Notes: generated from the letters alone by a model not told the origin. Shown: positions 54,512 to 63,735, counted from the stretch's first letter. The stretch: 64,000 bases of DNA from Thermospira aquatica (GCF_023525255.1 NZ_CP073355.1:310001-374000); one strand, 5' to 3'. Numbers and translations are program-made.

Positions 54512-55231
54512 CCTGCGGATCCTGTACTTTGAAAAACGGATAGCCCAGCACTGAAAAAGAGCCTCGTTGACGATGCCAGAGTGCATCTTGGTCGTTCCCT
54601 CATACCGATCACGAAAAATAATTGGTACCTCTACCACCCGAAGCCCATGATAATAAGCCTTGGCCTTCATCTCTATCTGAAAGGCATAGCCATTGGATCG
54701 TATCGACGAGAGATCTATCTTCTCAAGAGCCTGTCGCGTGTATCCGTTATACCCTCCTGTGAGGTCCGTTAAAGGCACCCCCGTCGCAAAACGAGCATAG
54801 ACATTTCCCCCCAGACTCAACAAAAGTCGTTTCAAATCCCAGTTGAGCACCCGCACTCCGTGGGTATAGCGAGAGCCACAAACAACATCAGCACCCTTTG
54901 CAAAAGCGTCAAAAAAGAGAAAAAGCTCCCCCGGATCATGGGAGAAATCCGCATCCATCTCAATAAAGATCTCAAACCCTTCTGAAGACTCGAGCGCCCA
55001 TCGCATACCTGCAATATATGCCCTTCCGAGGCCCTCTTTTTTCTCCCGCACCAGACAGTGAACCCGTGGATTTTTCTCCCTCATTTTCTGTACAACCGAA
55101 GCGGTCCCATCAGGAGAATTGTCATCCACAACAAGCACGTGGATATTCTCCCCCTGTGTCAAAACAACGGGAATAAGCTTTTCGATATTCTCTCGTTCAT
55201 TGTAGGTCGGAATAATCACCACTGTCTTCAT
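54494..55231 (-). CDS. Family 2 glycosyltransferase (polyprenol-phosphate mannosyltransferase type)
   Basis: 245 residues from the ATG at 55231, which has a GAGGGA site five bases upstream. GT-A fold: VVIIPTYNERENIEKLIP at the N-terminus, HVLVVDDNSPDGTASVVQKM (nucleotide binding), then GLGRAYIAGMRWAL, the DXD-like FIEMDADFSHDPGEL, and RYTHGVRVLNWDLKRLLLSLGGNVYARF. This matches DPM1/Ppm1-type enzymes that load a sugar on polyprenyl phosphate for cell-surface glycans. No C-terminal membrane domain, so it is a soluble or peripheral form. 48 bases downstream of folC. Confidence 0.88.
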   Translation of the reverse strand: MKTVVIIPTYNERENIEKLIPVVLTQGENIHVLVVDDNSPDGTASVVQKMREKNPRVHCLVREKKEGLGRAYIAGMRWALESSEGFEIFIEMDADFSHDPGELFLFFDAFAKGADVVCGSRYTHGVRVLNWDLKRLLLSLGGNVYARFATGVPLTDLTGGYNGYTRQALEKIDLSSIRSNGYAFQIEMKAKAYYHGLRVVEVPIIFRDRYEGTTKMHSGIVNEALFQCWAIRFSKYRIRRSRPVA

Positions 55232-55279
55232 ATCTTCCCTCATTTTATGCGATTATTGTAAACAAAAAAACAATTTCTT

Positions 55280-56521
55280 TCAACTTTTCCAGACTTCATC
55301 GTGTGATAGCCCATGAAGACGAAAAAACTCCTCCGCCCAGTAAAAAGACCCTGCCACCACCACAAGCCTTTCTGGATTTACCACTCCGGGCACCTGAGCA
55401 CAGTACTCCACCCCTTCGCCCAACAGCATGGCAAGCCTTTTTCCCCCCGATGGCCTTGAAGAGGCAAAATCAAAACAAACCACCTTTTGAAACAATCCCC
55501 GCGACTTTCGAATCACGGAAGCTATGCGTTCAAGATCCTTTTCCTCAAGAATTCCCAGGTAGAGATCCTTTTCTCCCGGGATCTTTTCAAGAGTAGCAAA
55601 AAGAGCCCGAAAGGAATCCTCGTTGTGAGCCACATCAAAAACAAATGGTTCCCTGTACCACATGCGAAAAGGAATCGGATCATAAAAAGCTTTTCTCATT
55701 ACCTCCCTCGAAACAGGAAAAGACAACTGTTTCATGACCTCCATGGCAACCAGAAAATTCTCCCCAAAAACCTCTCCCCACTGCCTGGTTTCCCAGAGAT
55801 CCCCATCGGGAAAACGGTACACCCAACGCTCACGTGACACCTCCACAAGCTCATACCCCCTGCCAGCATAGACAAGCTTTGCCCCTTGTTCATGGGCTGT
55901 TTTTTCAAGCACTTGCCTAACCTCTCCCTCCTGTTCTGCAGAAACCACCAGAGTAGACGGCTTGATAATCCCTGCTTTTTCCCGGGCGATTTTTTCAAGT
56001 GTATCTCCCAGAAACTTGGTGTGATCATACCCTATCCTGGTAATCACACACGCGGCAGGACGCTCAACAAAATTTGTCGCATCAAGCCTCCCTCCCATTC
56101 CTGTCTCCAGCACCACCGCCTCACATCCCTGCCTGAGAAAATACACCATGGCGAGAAATGTCATCGCCTCAAAAAATGAGCACTCATACTCTTGGATAAG
56201 ATCCTGCCACTGCCCAATCAGGGCATCAAGTTCAAAGGGATGGATCATCTCTCCATTGAGACGGATCCTCTCCTCCACCCTGAAAAGATGGGGCGAGGTG
56301 TACAGTCCTACTTTGGGAAAGACTCCCTCAAGAATTCTCGCAAGATAGGTTGAGGTACTTCCCTTGCCCTTGGTCCCGGCAACATGAAAGATACGCACGT
56401 GATCATATGAAAAGCCCGCACTCGAAAGCATTTCTCCCACACGCTGGGGATCAAAATGCTCCATCTGATACTTCAAAAGTCCCTTCTCGTAGTTTACCAA
56501 TGACTGCAGAAACTCGTGCAT
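55280..56521 (-). CDS. folC: Folylpolyglutamate synthase/dihydrofolate synthase
   Basis: 413 residues, cytoplasmic; adds glutamate to folates. Visible: the N-terminal NYEKGLLKYQMEHFDPQRVGEML, P-loop VAGTKGKGSTSTYLARIL, EERIRLNGEMI, an EAMTFLAMVYFLRQGCEAVVLETGMGGRLDATNF metal-binding block, ITRIGYDHTKFLGDTLEKIAREKAGIIK, and a C-terminal Mur-ligase-like FVFDVAHNEDSFRAL. Motifs are complete; size is a little below the usual 420-430. Its ATG is directly downstream of the terminator of the OmpL47-like gene, and no promoter of its own is obvious. Confidence 0.93.
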   Translation of the reverse strand: MHEFLQSLVNYEKGLLKYQMEHFDPQRVGEMLSSAGFSYDHVRIFHVAGTKGKGSTSTYLARILEGVFPKVGLYTSPHLFRVEERIRLNGEMIHPFELDALIGQWQDLIQEYECSFFEAMTFLAMVYFLRQGCEAVVLETGMGGRLDATNFVERPAACVITRIGYDHTKFLGDTLEKIAREKAGIIKPSTLVVSAEQEGEVRQVLEKTAHEQGAKLVYAGRGYELVEVSRERWVYRFPDGDLWETRQWGEVFGENFLVAMEVMKQLSFPVSREVMRKAFYDPIPFRMWYREPFVFDVAHNEDSFRALFATLEKIPGEKDLYLGILEEKDLERIASVIRKSRGLFQKVVCFDFASSRPSGGKRLAMLLGEGVEYCAQVPGVVNPERLVVVAGSFYWAEEFFRLHGLSHDEVWKS

Positions 56522-56532
56522 AACATACCCCT

Positions 56533-56566
56533 CAAAAAAGAAGGGCTGTCCTGCTAGACAGCCCTT
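56533..56566 (-). terminator. Terminator of the OmpL47-like gene
   Basis: A 10-bp perfect stem (AAGGGCTGTC/GACAGCCCTT, 56541-56566) with a 6-base loop; on the minus strand it is followed by a short T-run (56539-56534). It lies between the OmpL47-like stop and the folC start. Confidence 0.85.
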
Positions 56567-56584
56567 ACATAGAAATCACAATAA

Positions 56585-57580
56585 TTACTTCTGGGTAGGA
56601 ATCAGCTCGCCTGTGGGCTCATCAGCATCAACCACCAGGGTGAGGCTTACCTCTTCGCTTACATTGCCAACAAGGTCAACTGCCTTTGCCTTTACCGTGT
56701 GGGTACCAGCAGAAAGTACAATGGGGAAGTTATAAGCAACATACTCTCCATCATCAAGAGAGTACAAAATCTCTGCAACAGCCGTTTCAGCATCGGAAGC
56801 TTCGAGAGAAACACGAGCACCGGCCGGTACATACTTCACCCCATCTTTTTCAAAAGCAGCAGGATCAACAGAGAGAGAAACCTTGGGAGCATTCAGATCA
56901 ACATAAACGGTATATGTTTTGATTTCAGAGGTGTTGCCCACATTGTCTGTAGCACGATAGCGGATCGTCTGGAAGCCATTCTGCTCAGGAAGAGTGATAG
57001 CGCCGCCATACGTAGCAAAAGCCCCTTCTCCCACGGCGTACTCTGCCATCTTGACCCCGGAGTACTTATCATTGGCAACGAGGGTAAAGGAAGTGCCACG
57101 TCCCACATACAGAGCATCGCCAAGAGCCACCACCTTTTTGTCAGATGCAATCTTTACCTCAGGAGCCGAGAGATCAACGACCACCTCATACATCTTGAAT
57201 GCAGAGAGATTCCCAACGTTGTCTTCCGAACGATACCCAATGGTATGCTTCCCTTCAGTGGTAAAAGAAATCGGATCGACATACTTGCCTGCGAGGGAAT
57301 TGTCTACCATGATGTAGATTGCCTTGACACCAGATCCCTTATCCTCGGCGCTAATCACAAACTTAGCATTGGCAGCAACATAGTCTACCTTGCCATCATT
57401 GTAGACAACAGAACCCGTGGCTTGAACAGGTTTCTCTTCAGTTACCGCCGGCTGAACAGGTTGATCTTCGGTCACTACCACGTTTGACGTACTTTCCGCC
57501 GGGAAATCAGGAGCCGTCGTTTGCTGGGCAAAACCCAAACCCGCAACCAAAACCAACAAAACACTCATGAGTTTTCTCAT
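56585..57580 (-). CDS. OmpL47-like secreted protein with Ig-like repeats
   Basis: 331 residues. Signal peptide MRKLMSVLLVLVAGLGFAQQ. After an acidic Pro/Gln linker come three repeats of about 80 residues, each with the OmpL47 pattern: DKGSGVKAIYIMVDNSLAGKY..., GKHTIGYRSEDNVGNLS, then V-D-L-S-A-P-E-V; NDKYSGVKMAEYAVGEGAFATY, FQTIRYRATDNVGNTSE, VDLNAPKV; and SDAETAVAEILYSLDDGEYVAY, THTVKAKAVDLVGNVSE. In Leptospira such proteins are outer-membrane associated and bind host components; here the habitat is not known, so a structural role at the surface is the safest reading. Own promoter and terminator. Confidence 0.82.
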   Translation of the reverse strand: MRKLMSVLLVLVAGLGFAQQTTAPDFPAESTSNVVVTEDQPVQPAVTEEKPVQATGSVVYNDGKVDYVAANAKFVISAEDKGSGVKAIYIMVDNSLAGKYVDPISFTTEGKHTIGYRSEDNVGNLSAFKMYEVVVDLSAPEVKIASDKKVVALGDALYVGRGTSFTLVANDKYSGVKMAEYAVGEGAFATYGGAITLPEQNGFQTIRYRATDNVGNTSEIKTYTVYVDLNAPKVSLSVDPAAFEKDGVKYVPAGARVSLEASDAETAVAEILYSLDDGEYVAYNFPIVLSAGTHTVKAKAVDLVGNVSEEVSLTLVVDADEPTGELIPTQK

Positions 57581-57614
57581 ATATCATGCCTCCTCAATAA
57601 AAATTATCTCCTTT

Positions 57615-57643
57615 ACTATACTGTAAACTCTAAAAAAAATCAA
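57615..57643 (-). promoter_or_regulatory. Promoter of the OmpL47-like gene
   Basis: TTGATT (57643-57638) and TATAGT (57620-57615), 17-bp spacer, minus strand, within the gap directly after the cheW stop. Hexamers and spacing are identical to those at 2050-2078. Confidence 0.72.
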
Positions 57644-58099
57644 TTATTCCACTATCTTTTTCTCAAGAAAATCCCTCATTTCTACAGTAAAAAGGCGCCG
57701 AATATCTACACGGTAGATGATCTCCTCCCCCTGTTGAATAATACCATCCACAAAATGCTGGGCTGCCCCCGAAAGTGAAAGCCCTGCAGCATCTTGAATA
57801 TGATCTTTGCTTACGTGGATCACCCGATCAATCTGATCAACGAGCATTCCCACAAGAATATCCTCCACCATTACCACAACGATCTTTGCTCGGCTCAGGT
57901 CGGTCTCCCCAAACCCCAATCGTTTCCGAAGCGCAATAACCGGAAGCACGATACCCCGAAGATTCGCTACTCCTTCTACATATGCCGGAGCATCCGGTAT
58001 GGGTATAATCTTCTCAAAACGGACGACTTCTCGAACATCAAAGATGTTGACAGCAAAAAGCTTGTCGCCAACAAAAAAAGTAACAAACTGTTCTTCCAT
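57644..58099 (-). CDS. cheW: Chemotaxis coupling protein CheW
   Basis: 151 residues, the adaptor that links chemoreceptors to CheA. Seen: the family's opening strand FVTFFVGDKLFAVNIFDVREVV, the conserved PIPDAPAYVEGVANLRGIVLPVIALRKRLG, then VVMVEDILVGMLVDQIDRVI and the C-terminal RVDIRRLF. Complete and of normal length. The GGGGAGG site precedes the ATG, but only 50 bases separate the start from an insertion sequence, so the original promoter has probably been displaced. No other chemotaxis genes are near. Confidence 0.93.
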   Translation of the reverse strand: MEEQFVTFFVGDKLFAVNIFDVREVVRFEKIIPIPDAPAYVEGVANLRGIVLPVIALRKRLGFGETDLSRAKIVVVMVEDILVGMLVDQIDRVIHVSKDHIQDAAGLSLSGAAQHFVDGIIQQGEEIIYRVDIRRLFTVEMRDFLEKKIVE

Positions 58100-58150
58100 C
58101 CATCCTCCCCTTATATCTTAAGGCAAAAAAAAGTTTTGTCAAGTGATCGA

Positions 58151-59550
58151 ATTGCTTCATAATAAAAGTACTCGAAAAGGGAACGTTGCTTCAAAATAAA
58201 AAAGTACTTTAAATTTGTGTAAAATAATCCAGTTCAAAGAACTGGAGGTAAAAGGTGGAATTAGCGATGTTTGAAAGGAGACCTATTTACAGGGAAACGG
58301 CAAAACAATATCAAAAAGCCAGCAAAAAGGAAAAAATGGAGATACTGGATTATTTTGTGAGGATAACAGGCCTAAAAAATCGAAACTATGCCGCCAGGCT
58401 CTTGAGGCAGCACGGAAAAACCATCTATGTAGGCAAGAAAAATTACCTTAAAGCCGACATAGCCAAGAAGGGCAAAAGACCTGGCAGAAAGAAAAAATTC
58501 GGCGAAGAGGAACTAAAACTTCTAAAAAAGGTCTGGGAAATTGAAAACTACATGTGTGGCAAACGTTTAAAGCCAATTTTAAATGAAGTTTTAGATAATC
58601 TCTTAGCAAACGGGCATCTCCACGGTTCTCCACAGGCCATAGAGAACTTGCGCCATATAAGTGCCTCAAGTATTGACCGACTTTTGAAACATGAGCGTAA
58701 AAAGCTTGAGATAAAAGGACGAAAAGGCACAAAACCTGGAACGTTGTTAAAGCAACAAATAGCTATACGCACGTGGGCAGAGTGGGATGAAAATTGCCCT
58801 GGTTTTATGGAGATTGATCTGGTTGCCCATGAGGGAGGAAATAGCCGGGGAGATTTTGCTCAAACATTAAATATGGTGGATGTTTGGAGCGGTTGGACAG
58901 AACTTGTGGCAATCAAAAACAAAGCTTCAAAATGGGTAAGAGAAGCCATAGAAAAAGTCCAAAGAAGACTTCCTTTTGAGTTACGGGGAATTGATTCTGA
59001 TACCGGTGCTGAATTTATTAATCATCCTCTACGCGATTGGTGTGAGAAGCACCAGATAAAATTTACAAGGGGAAGAAGCTCCCGTTCCAATGATAACTGC
59101 TACGTTGAGCAGAAAAACTATTCCATAGTCCGCCAGAATGTTGGGTACTTTCGCTACGATACCGAGGAAGAAGTCTACTACTTGAACCGACTCTATGCGT
59201 ATCTCAGGCTTTATGCCAACTTTTTTCAACCGGTTATGAAAATGACAGAGAAAAAGAGAATCGGAAGCAAGGTGCAAAAGAAGCATGATGATATTAAAAC
59301 TCCTCTACCCGGCTTTTAGAAAGCTCTTATGTAAGTGAGGCACAAAAGGAACGCCTAACAAGGCTTTATAAGGCTCTCGATTTGTTTCACCTAAGACAAA
59401 AAATTACAGCTTGCCAGAGAAAACTTTACAGCCTTCAAAAGAAAAAGAATGTAAAAAACAAAAATTTGGAGGAAACTGTATGGAATTTTTGAGTACTTTT
59501 TTTTATGAGGCAATGATTCGAATTTCGAGTACTTTTTTATTTGACGCAAC
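58151..59550 (+). mobile_element. rve-type insertion sequence (IS481/IS1202-like) with duplicated terminal repeats
   Basis: Each end carries two copies of a motif of the form rTTGC-TC-A-TAAAA-GTACT. Left copies begin at 58151 and about 58186; right copies, on the other strand, begin at 59550 and near 59514. This frames about 1,400 bp holding one transposase gene. Flanks give no certain target duplication. It sits between cheW and the restriction locus. Confidence 0.75.
58255..59492 (+). pseudogene. IS transposase with rve core, frameshifted near the 3' end
   Basis: GTG at 58255, six bases after GGAGG, opens a 354-codon frame. An N-terminal helix-turn-helix (MEILDYFVRITGLKNRNYAARLLRQHG) and a second HTH (ASSIDRLLKHERKK) precede the integrase core: EIDLVAHEGG with the first Asp, LRGIDSDTGAEFIN with the second Asp, and SNDNCYVEQKNYS with the Glu of the DDE triad. 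The frame ends at DIKTPLPGF (59319), whereas a -1 frame continues TRLLESSYVSEAQKERLTRLYKALD to a stop at 59492. Relatives read TPYxRLL at this point, so about one base seems to be missing near 59305. Catalytic residues are intact. Confidence 0.72.
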
Positions 59551-59974
59551 GGGGTGATGTTAAAGATTTCCTTTTTCGATACGGACTTCGTCCTACTCTG
59601 CAACCGCCCCCGTTCGTCTCGATACACTCCGTTACTCGACGAGCGACATCACCCGGTCACCGAGTAGCGAAGCGTATCGAGGTGACCGCCGGGCAGTAAA
59701 AAGCATCAAGGCGTCCCTTCCCCCTTATGACACTCTCGCTCTCACTGCGACAAGGAAAGAGCACACTCCTCCCGAACTTTCCACGGTAGCGGCGAAACAG
59801 AAAGCCAATTTCTCCATCCGCTAAATCACATGCTCTTAATAAAACTATTCTGAAAAAACCATAAATATTGATAAACAGAACAAAAAGCCTTATAATTTAC
59901 AGAAAAAGGAAAAAACATGCGTGAGGGGCTGAAAAAAAGAAAAACTGATATCATACACATTGGGAAGGCTTAAA
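59551..59974. other. Intergenic region between IS and hsdR
   Basis: About 420 bases without a convincing gene. The first half holds the REP-like palindrome, and the rest is unremarkable until the AT-rich stretch from 59840 that must carry the hsdR promoter. No clear -35/-10 pair was identified. Confidence 0.5.
59618..59687. repeat. REP-like palindromic element
   Basis: CTCGATACACTCCGTTACTCG (59618-59638) is nearly the inverted repeat of the segment 59661-59681 (three mismatched positions), and that second arm is itself flanked by GGTCACC (59655-59661) and GGTGACC (59681-59687). The core with alternating TCG and GCTTCGCTACTCG is the form of REP elements that are mobilised by RAYT transposases in several bacterial groups. 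GC content is well above its surroundings. Confidence 0.7.
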
Positions 59975-62503
59975 ATGGCAGAAAAAAAAGCAAAAGCACG
60001 GATAAAGATCAACAAACTCCTTGAAGAAGCTGGTTGGCGTTTCTTTAACAATCAAGCAGGAAAGGCAAATATTCTCCTTGAAAACAATGTCAAAATCACT
60101 ACAGAAAAACTAAACGAGTTTGGAGAAGATTTTGAAAAAACCGAAAATGGCTTTATAGATTTTTTGCTTCTCGATGAGCAAGGCTTTCCGTTTATCGTAC
60201 TGGAGGCAAAAGCTGAAGATAAAAACCCCCTTTTTGGCAAAGAACAAGCTCGGCGTTATGCCGTATCACAGAACTGCCGTTTTATCATTCTATCGAATGG
60301 AAACATTCACTACTTCTGGGATCTGGAAAGGGGTAATCCTCACATCATAAGCCGTTTCCCTTCTCCCGAAACGGTAAAGGGATATTCTACGTTTAAACCG
60401 GATAAAGAGAAACTCATCAACGAAACTGTGAACAAAGATTACATTGTACTGACTCAGAAACCGGATTATTTCAACGACCCATCTTATAAAAATGAAGCAA
60501 CCCGTAAAAACTACATTGAATTAAACAAACTTCGGTTTTTAAGAAAGTATCAGATGAGAGCAGTCCACGCAATTCAAAATGCCGTTAAACAAGGCAAAGA
60601 CCGTTTTTTGTTTGAAATGGCTACAGGTACAGGAAAAACACTTGTATCTGCAGCAGTAATCAAATTATTCCTGCGAACTGGCAATGCGCGAAGAGTGTTA
60701 TTTCTCGTAGATCGACTTGAACTTGAAGATCAGGCATACAAAGCGTTTGTCGCTTATCTTAAAAATGATTATAAAACGGTTATTTACAAAGAAAGCCCCG
60801 ATGATTGGAGGAAAGCGGAAATTGTTGTGTCAACGGTTCAGACTTTTTTAGCAAAGAACCGTTATAAAAGGTTGTTTGCCCCTGATGATTTTGACCTTGT
60901 GATTTCGGATGAAGCCCATCGCAGTATTGGCGGTAATAGCAGAGCAGTTTTTGAATACTTTATTGGTTATAAACTTGGTTTAACGGAAACTCCAAAAGAT
61001 TATCTGAAACATATTGATGTTTCTGAACTTGGTGAAAATGACCCCCGCCAGCTTGAAAGGCGCCTGCTTCTGGATACCTACAAAACATTCGGTTGTGAAA
61101 ATGGCGAGCCTACCTTCCGCTATTCTCTTGTTGATGTTGTTAAGGATGGATTTCTTGTTAATCCTGTTGTTGTTGACGCAAGAACAGAAATTACCACACA
61201 GCTTCTTTCGGACCAGGGGTATTCCGTCATTACGCAAAATGATGACGGCGAAGAGGTCGAAGAAACTTTTATACAAAAGGATTTTGAGAAAACGTTCTTT
61301 TCAGAAAGTACCAATAAAGCTTTTTGCAGAGCTTTTTTAGATAACGCCTATAGAGACCCGATAAGCGGAGAGATTGGAAAAACGATTGTCTTTTGTGTTT
61401 CGCAAAATCACGCGGCAAAAATTACCCAGATTCTCAATGAAATGGCTCATCAAATGTTTCCGGGTAAATACAAATCCGATTTTGCCATCCAGGTAACATC
61501 ACGAATTGCTGACGCTCAACAGTTCACGATTAATTTTACAAACAACAGACTTTCAGGCACCGGGAATTTTAACCCATCCTACAAAACCAGTAAAACCCGT
61601 GTTTGTGTCACTGTGGGGATGATGACAACAGGTTATGACTGTCCGGATATACTCAACCTTTGTTTGATGCGCCCAATATTTTCACCAACTGATTTTATTC
61701 AAATAAAAGGAAGAGGTACAAGAAAGTATAATTTCGCTATAGATATTATTGACCCGCAAATGAAAAGTCAGATAGGCGAAAAACAAAAAGAAAACTTTAA
61801 GATGTTCGATTTCTTTGCCAACTGCGAGTATTTTGAAGAAAAGTTTAATTATGATGAGGTTTTAAAACTTCCAAAGCCAGGCTCAGGCGAGTCAACCGCA
61901 TCCGAAGTGCGTGAACCATCCGGAATTGATAGCTATGAAAGTTCAAGGTCAGACCAGATAACCAAACTCGAACATTCTGTCATTGGACCAGACGGCATGA
62001 AGATCGACAGAATGTACTTTGAGAAGTTTGAGAAGACTATCATCGAACATCCGCTACTCAAAGAGCAGGCCCAAGCCGGTAAATGGGATGAACTCATGGC
62101 ATACCTTGAAGAGCATATTCTCAATAAACCCGAAGAATACTTTACCCTTGAAAAACTCCGCTCTTCCATCCAGATTGACCGCCGTGTGTCTATGCGAGAA
62201 ATTATCGAAAAAATTTTCGGCATGATTCCGTATTTCAAGACAAAGAATGAACTGCTGGATGAAGAGTTTGACAAGTTTGACAGCAGATACTTGCCAAAAG
62301 AAGAGTATTTTACCTACGCAAAAACTGTTTTCAAGGCATATATTCTTGATGCGGAATTCAGAGCCATTATAGATGATAAGAATTTTGCGTTATTAAATGT
62401 TTCTCCTTACGGTGAGGCATTCAAGAAATTACCGCCCAAACTGCGGGACGCAATACCAGAATACATAAAAGACTTTGTGCCACTTAACAAATTCATAGCA
62501 TAA
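59975..62503 (+). CDS. hsdR: Type I restriction enzyme, HsdR subunit
   Basis: 842 residues from the ATG at 59975 (MAEKKAKARIKINKLLEEAGW), six bases after GGGAAGG. N-terminal nuclease: GFIDFLLLDEQGFPFIVLEAKAE gives the D...ExK motif. DNA translocase: KYQMRAVHAIQNA, Walker A FEMATGTGKTLVSAAV, motif II VISDEAHRS, a TETPKD motif III, motif V/VI TTGYDCPD and FIQIKGRGTRKY. The C-terminal region would join the methylase complex. Shorter than EcoKI HsdR (about 1,170), as in several family branches. Complete and apparently functional; fic follows after 16 bases. Confidence 0.92.
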   Translation: MAEKKAKARIKINKLLEEAGWRFFNNQAGKANILLENNVKITTEKLNEFGEDFEKTENGFIDFLLLDEQGFPFIVLEAKAEDKNPLFGKEQARRYAVSQNCRFIILSNGNIHYFWDLERGNPHIISRFPSPETVKGYSTFKPDKEKLINETVNKDYIVLTQKPDYFNDPSYKNEATRKNYIELNKLRFLRKYQMRAVHAIQNAVKQGKDRFLFEMATGTGKTLVSAAVIKLFLRTGNARRVLFLVDRLELEDQAYKAFVAYLKNDYKTVIYKESPDDWRKAEIVVSTVQTFLAKNRYKRLFAPDDFDLVISDEAHRSIGGNSRAVFEYFIGYKLGLTETPKDYLKHIDVSELGENDPRQLERRLLLDTYKTFGCENGEPTFRYSLVDVVKDGFLVNPVVVDARTEITTQLLSDQGYSVITQNDDGEEVEETFIQKDFEKTFFSESTNKAFCRAFLDNAYRDPISGEIGKTIVFCVSQNHAAKITQILNEMAHQMFPGKYKSDFAIQVTSRIADAQQFTINFTNNRLSGTGNFNPSYKTSKTRVCVTVGMMTTGYDCPDILNLCLMRPIFSPTDFIQIKGRGTRKYNFAIDIIDPQMKSQIGEKQKENFKMFDFFANCEYFEEKFNYDEVLKLPKPGSGESTASEVREPSGIDSYESSRSDQITKLEHSVIGPDGMKIDRMYFEKFEKTIIEHPLLKEQAQAGKWDELMAYLEEHILNKPEEYFTLEKLRSSIQIDRRVSMREIIEKIFGMIPYFKTKNELLDEEFDKFDSRYLPKEEYFTYAKTVFKAYILDAEFRAIIDDKNFALLNVSPYGEAFKKLPPKLRDAIPEYIKDFVPLNKFIA

Positions 62504-62519
62504 AAAGGAGGTAAGTAAA

Positions 62520-63629
62520 ATGCAGAATCATTATTTTTTAAAACCACTTCCTCCAAAAACAGATGTTGAAACAAAACAAGTTTTAAAACAGCTTGCGTAT
62601 GCGCATCGCTTTTTAGCAGAATTGAAAGGTGTTGCAAAAACAATTCCAAATGAACTTATACTGATAAGTACTCTCCCTTTACTTGAAGCAAAAGATAGCT
62701 CGGCTGTTGAAAATATTATTACAACTCATGATGAATTATATAAAGAGAATCTCTTTGGAAATTTTATGTCCAACCCTGCGGCAAAGGAAGTGCATCGTTA
62801 TGCAGTTGCAATGAGAGAGGGTTTTAAATTGTTAAAAGAAAAAAATTTAATAACCAATGATTTGATTCTTAAATTGCAGGAAATAATTGTTGCAAATAAT
62901 GCAGGATATAGAAAACTGCCGGGTACAGAACTAAAAAATCAAAATACAGGTGAGACCGTTTATATTCCACCTCAGGATTACAATAGTATAATCGAATTAA
63001 TGAATAATTTAATAGAATATATTAACGACGACAACATACACCATGTTGATCCTCTTATAAAAATGAGTATTATACATTTTCAATTTGAATCAATACATCC
63101 TTTTTACGATGGCAATGGCAGAACGGGAAGAATGATAAATATACTTTATCTTATATATAAAAAATTAATTGATTTGCCAGTGTTGTACCTCAGCAGTTAT
63201 ATTATCCGGACAAAATCCAATTACTATGAATTGTTGCAAAAGGTCAGAGACGAAGATAGCTGGGAAGAATGGATTATCTACATGTTAAAAGGTATAGAAC
63301 TCACTTCAAAAGGAACTATTGAACTTATTAAAAACATGCACACATTAATGATGGATTATAAACACAGAATCAGAGATAAATACAAATTTTATTCACAGGA
63401 TTTATTAAACAATCTATTCAAGCATCCCTATACAAAAATAGAATTTATACAAAATGATTTAAAAGTCCACAGGCAAACGGCATCCAGTTACCTTGAACAG
63501 TTAGTTGAGGGCGGTTTTTTGAAACTTGAAAAAATTGGCAGAGAAAATATCTACATAAATGAACCACTATTCAAACTATTTGCCGACTATGATTTGTTTT
63601 TATATGAGAATACTAAAGACCATATCTAA
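62520..63629 (+). CDS. Fic/DOC-family protein with class II inhibitory motif
   Basis: 369 residues following GGAGG. The active-site loop SIHPFYDGNGRTGRM near residue 200 is a complete Fic motif (HPFxxGNGRxxR) that transfers AMP to target hydroxyls. The N-terminal helix carries SSAVENI, the S/TxxxE(G/N) inhibitory motif, whose Glu blocks ATP in the resting state (class II). A C-terminal winged helix (YTKIEFIQNDLKVHRQTASSYLEQLVEGGFLKLEKIGRENIY) probably binds DNA and may control its own expression. It lies between hsdR and hsdM, co-oriented, so it is a likely part of the restriction operon. The target is unknown. Confidence 0.92.
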   Translation: MQNHYFLKPLPPKTDVETKQVLKQLAYAHRFLAELKGVAKTIPNELILISTLPLLEAKDSSAVENIITTHDELYKENLFGNFMSNPAAKEVHRYAVAMREGFKLLKEKNLITNDLILKLQEIIVANNAGYRKLPGTELKNQNTGETVYIPPQDYNSIIELMNNLIEYINDDNIHHVDPLIKMSIIHFQFESIHPFYDGNGRTGRMINILYLIYKKLIDLPVLYLSSYIIRTKSNYYELLQKVRDEDSWEEWIIYMLKGIELTSKGTIELIKNMHTLMMDYKHRIRDKYKFYSQDLLNNLFKHPYTKIEFIQNDLKVHRQTASSYLEQLVEGGFLKLEKIGRENIYINEPLFKLFADYDLFLYENTKDHI

Positions 63630-63648
63630 ACAAAGGAGGAATTATAAA

Positions 63649-63672
63649 ATGGCAGATATGTCGAGAAAATAG
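63649..63672 (+). other. Seven-codon ORF with a perfect ribosome binding site
   Basis: AAAGGAGG is followed by ATG GCA GAT ATG TCG AGA AAA TAG. The start of a lost gene, or a regulatory leader peptide. It overlaps the first arm of the 9-bp hairpin described below. Confidence 0.4.
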
Positions 63673-63688
63673 ATAAGTTTCGACATAT
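63656..63688 (+). other. Hairpin in the fic-hsdM gap
   Basis: ATATGTCGA (63656-63664) and TCGACATAT (63680-63688) pair over 9 bp with a 15-base loop. It could attenuate hsdM, bind a regulator or hold the short ORF. No T-run follows directly. Confidence 0.45.
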
Positions 63689-63735
63689 ATTTAAAATATA
63701 TTGAAAAAAACAAAATTTTTCACAATGGAGGGATT

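Noticed and set aside
59618-59687. CRISPR-type repeat
   Set aside because: There are only two inverted arms and no regularly spaced direct repeats.
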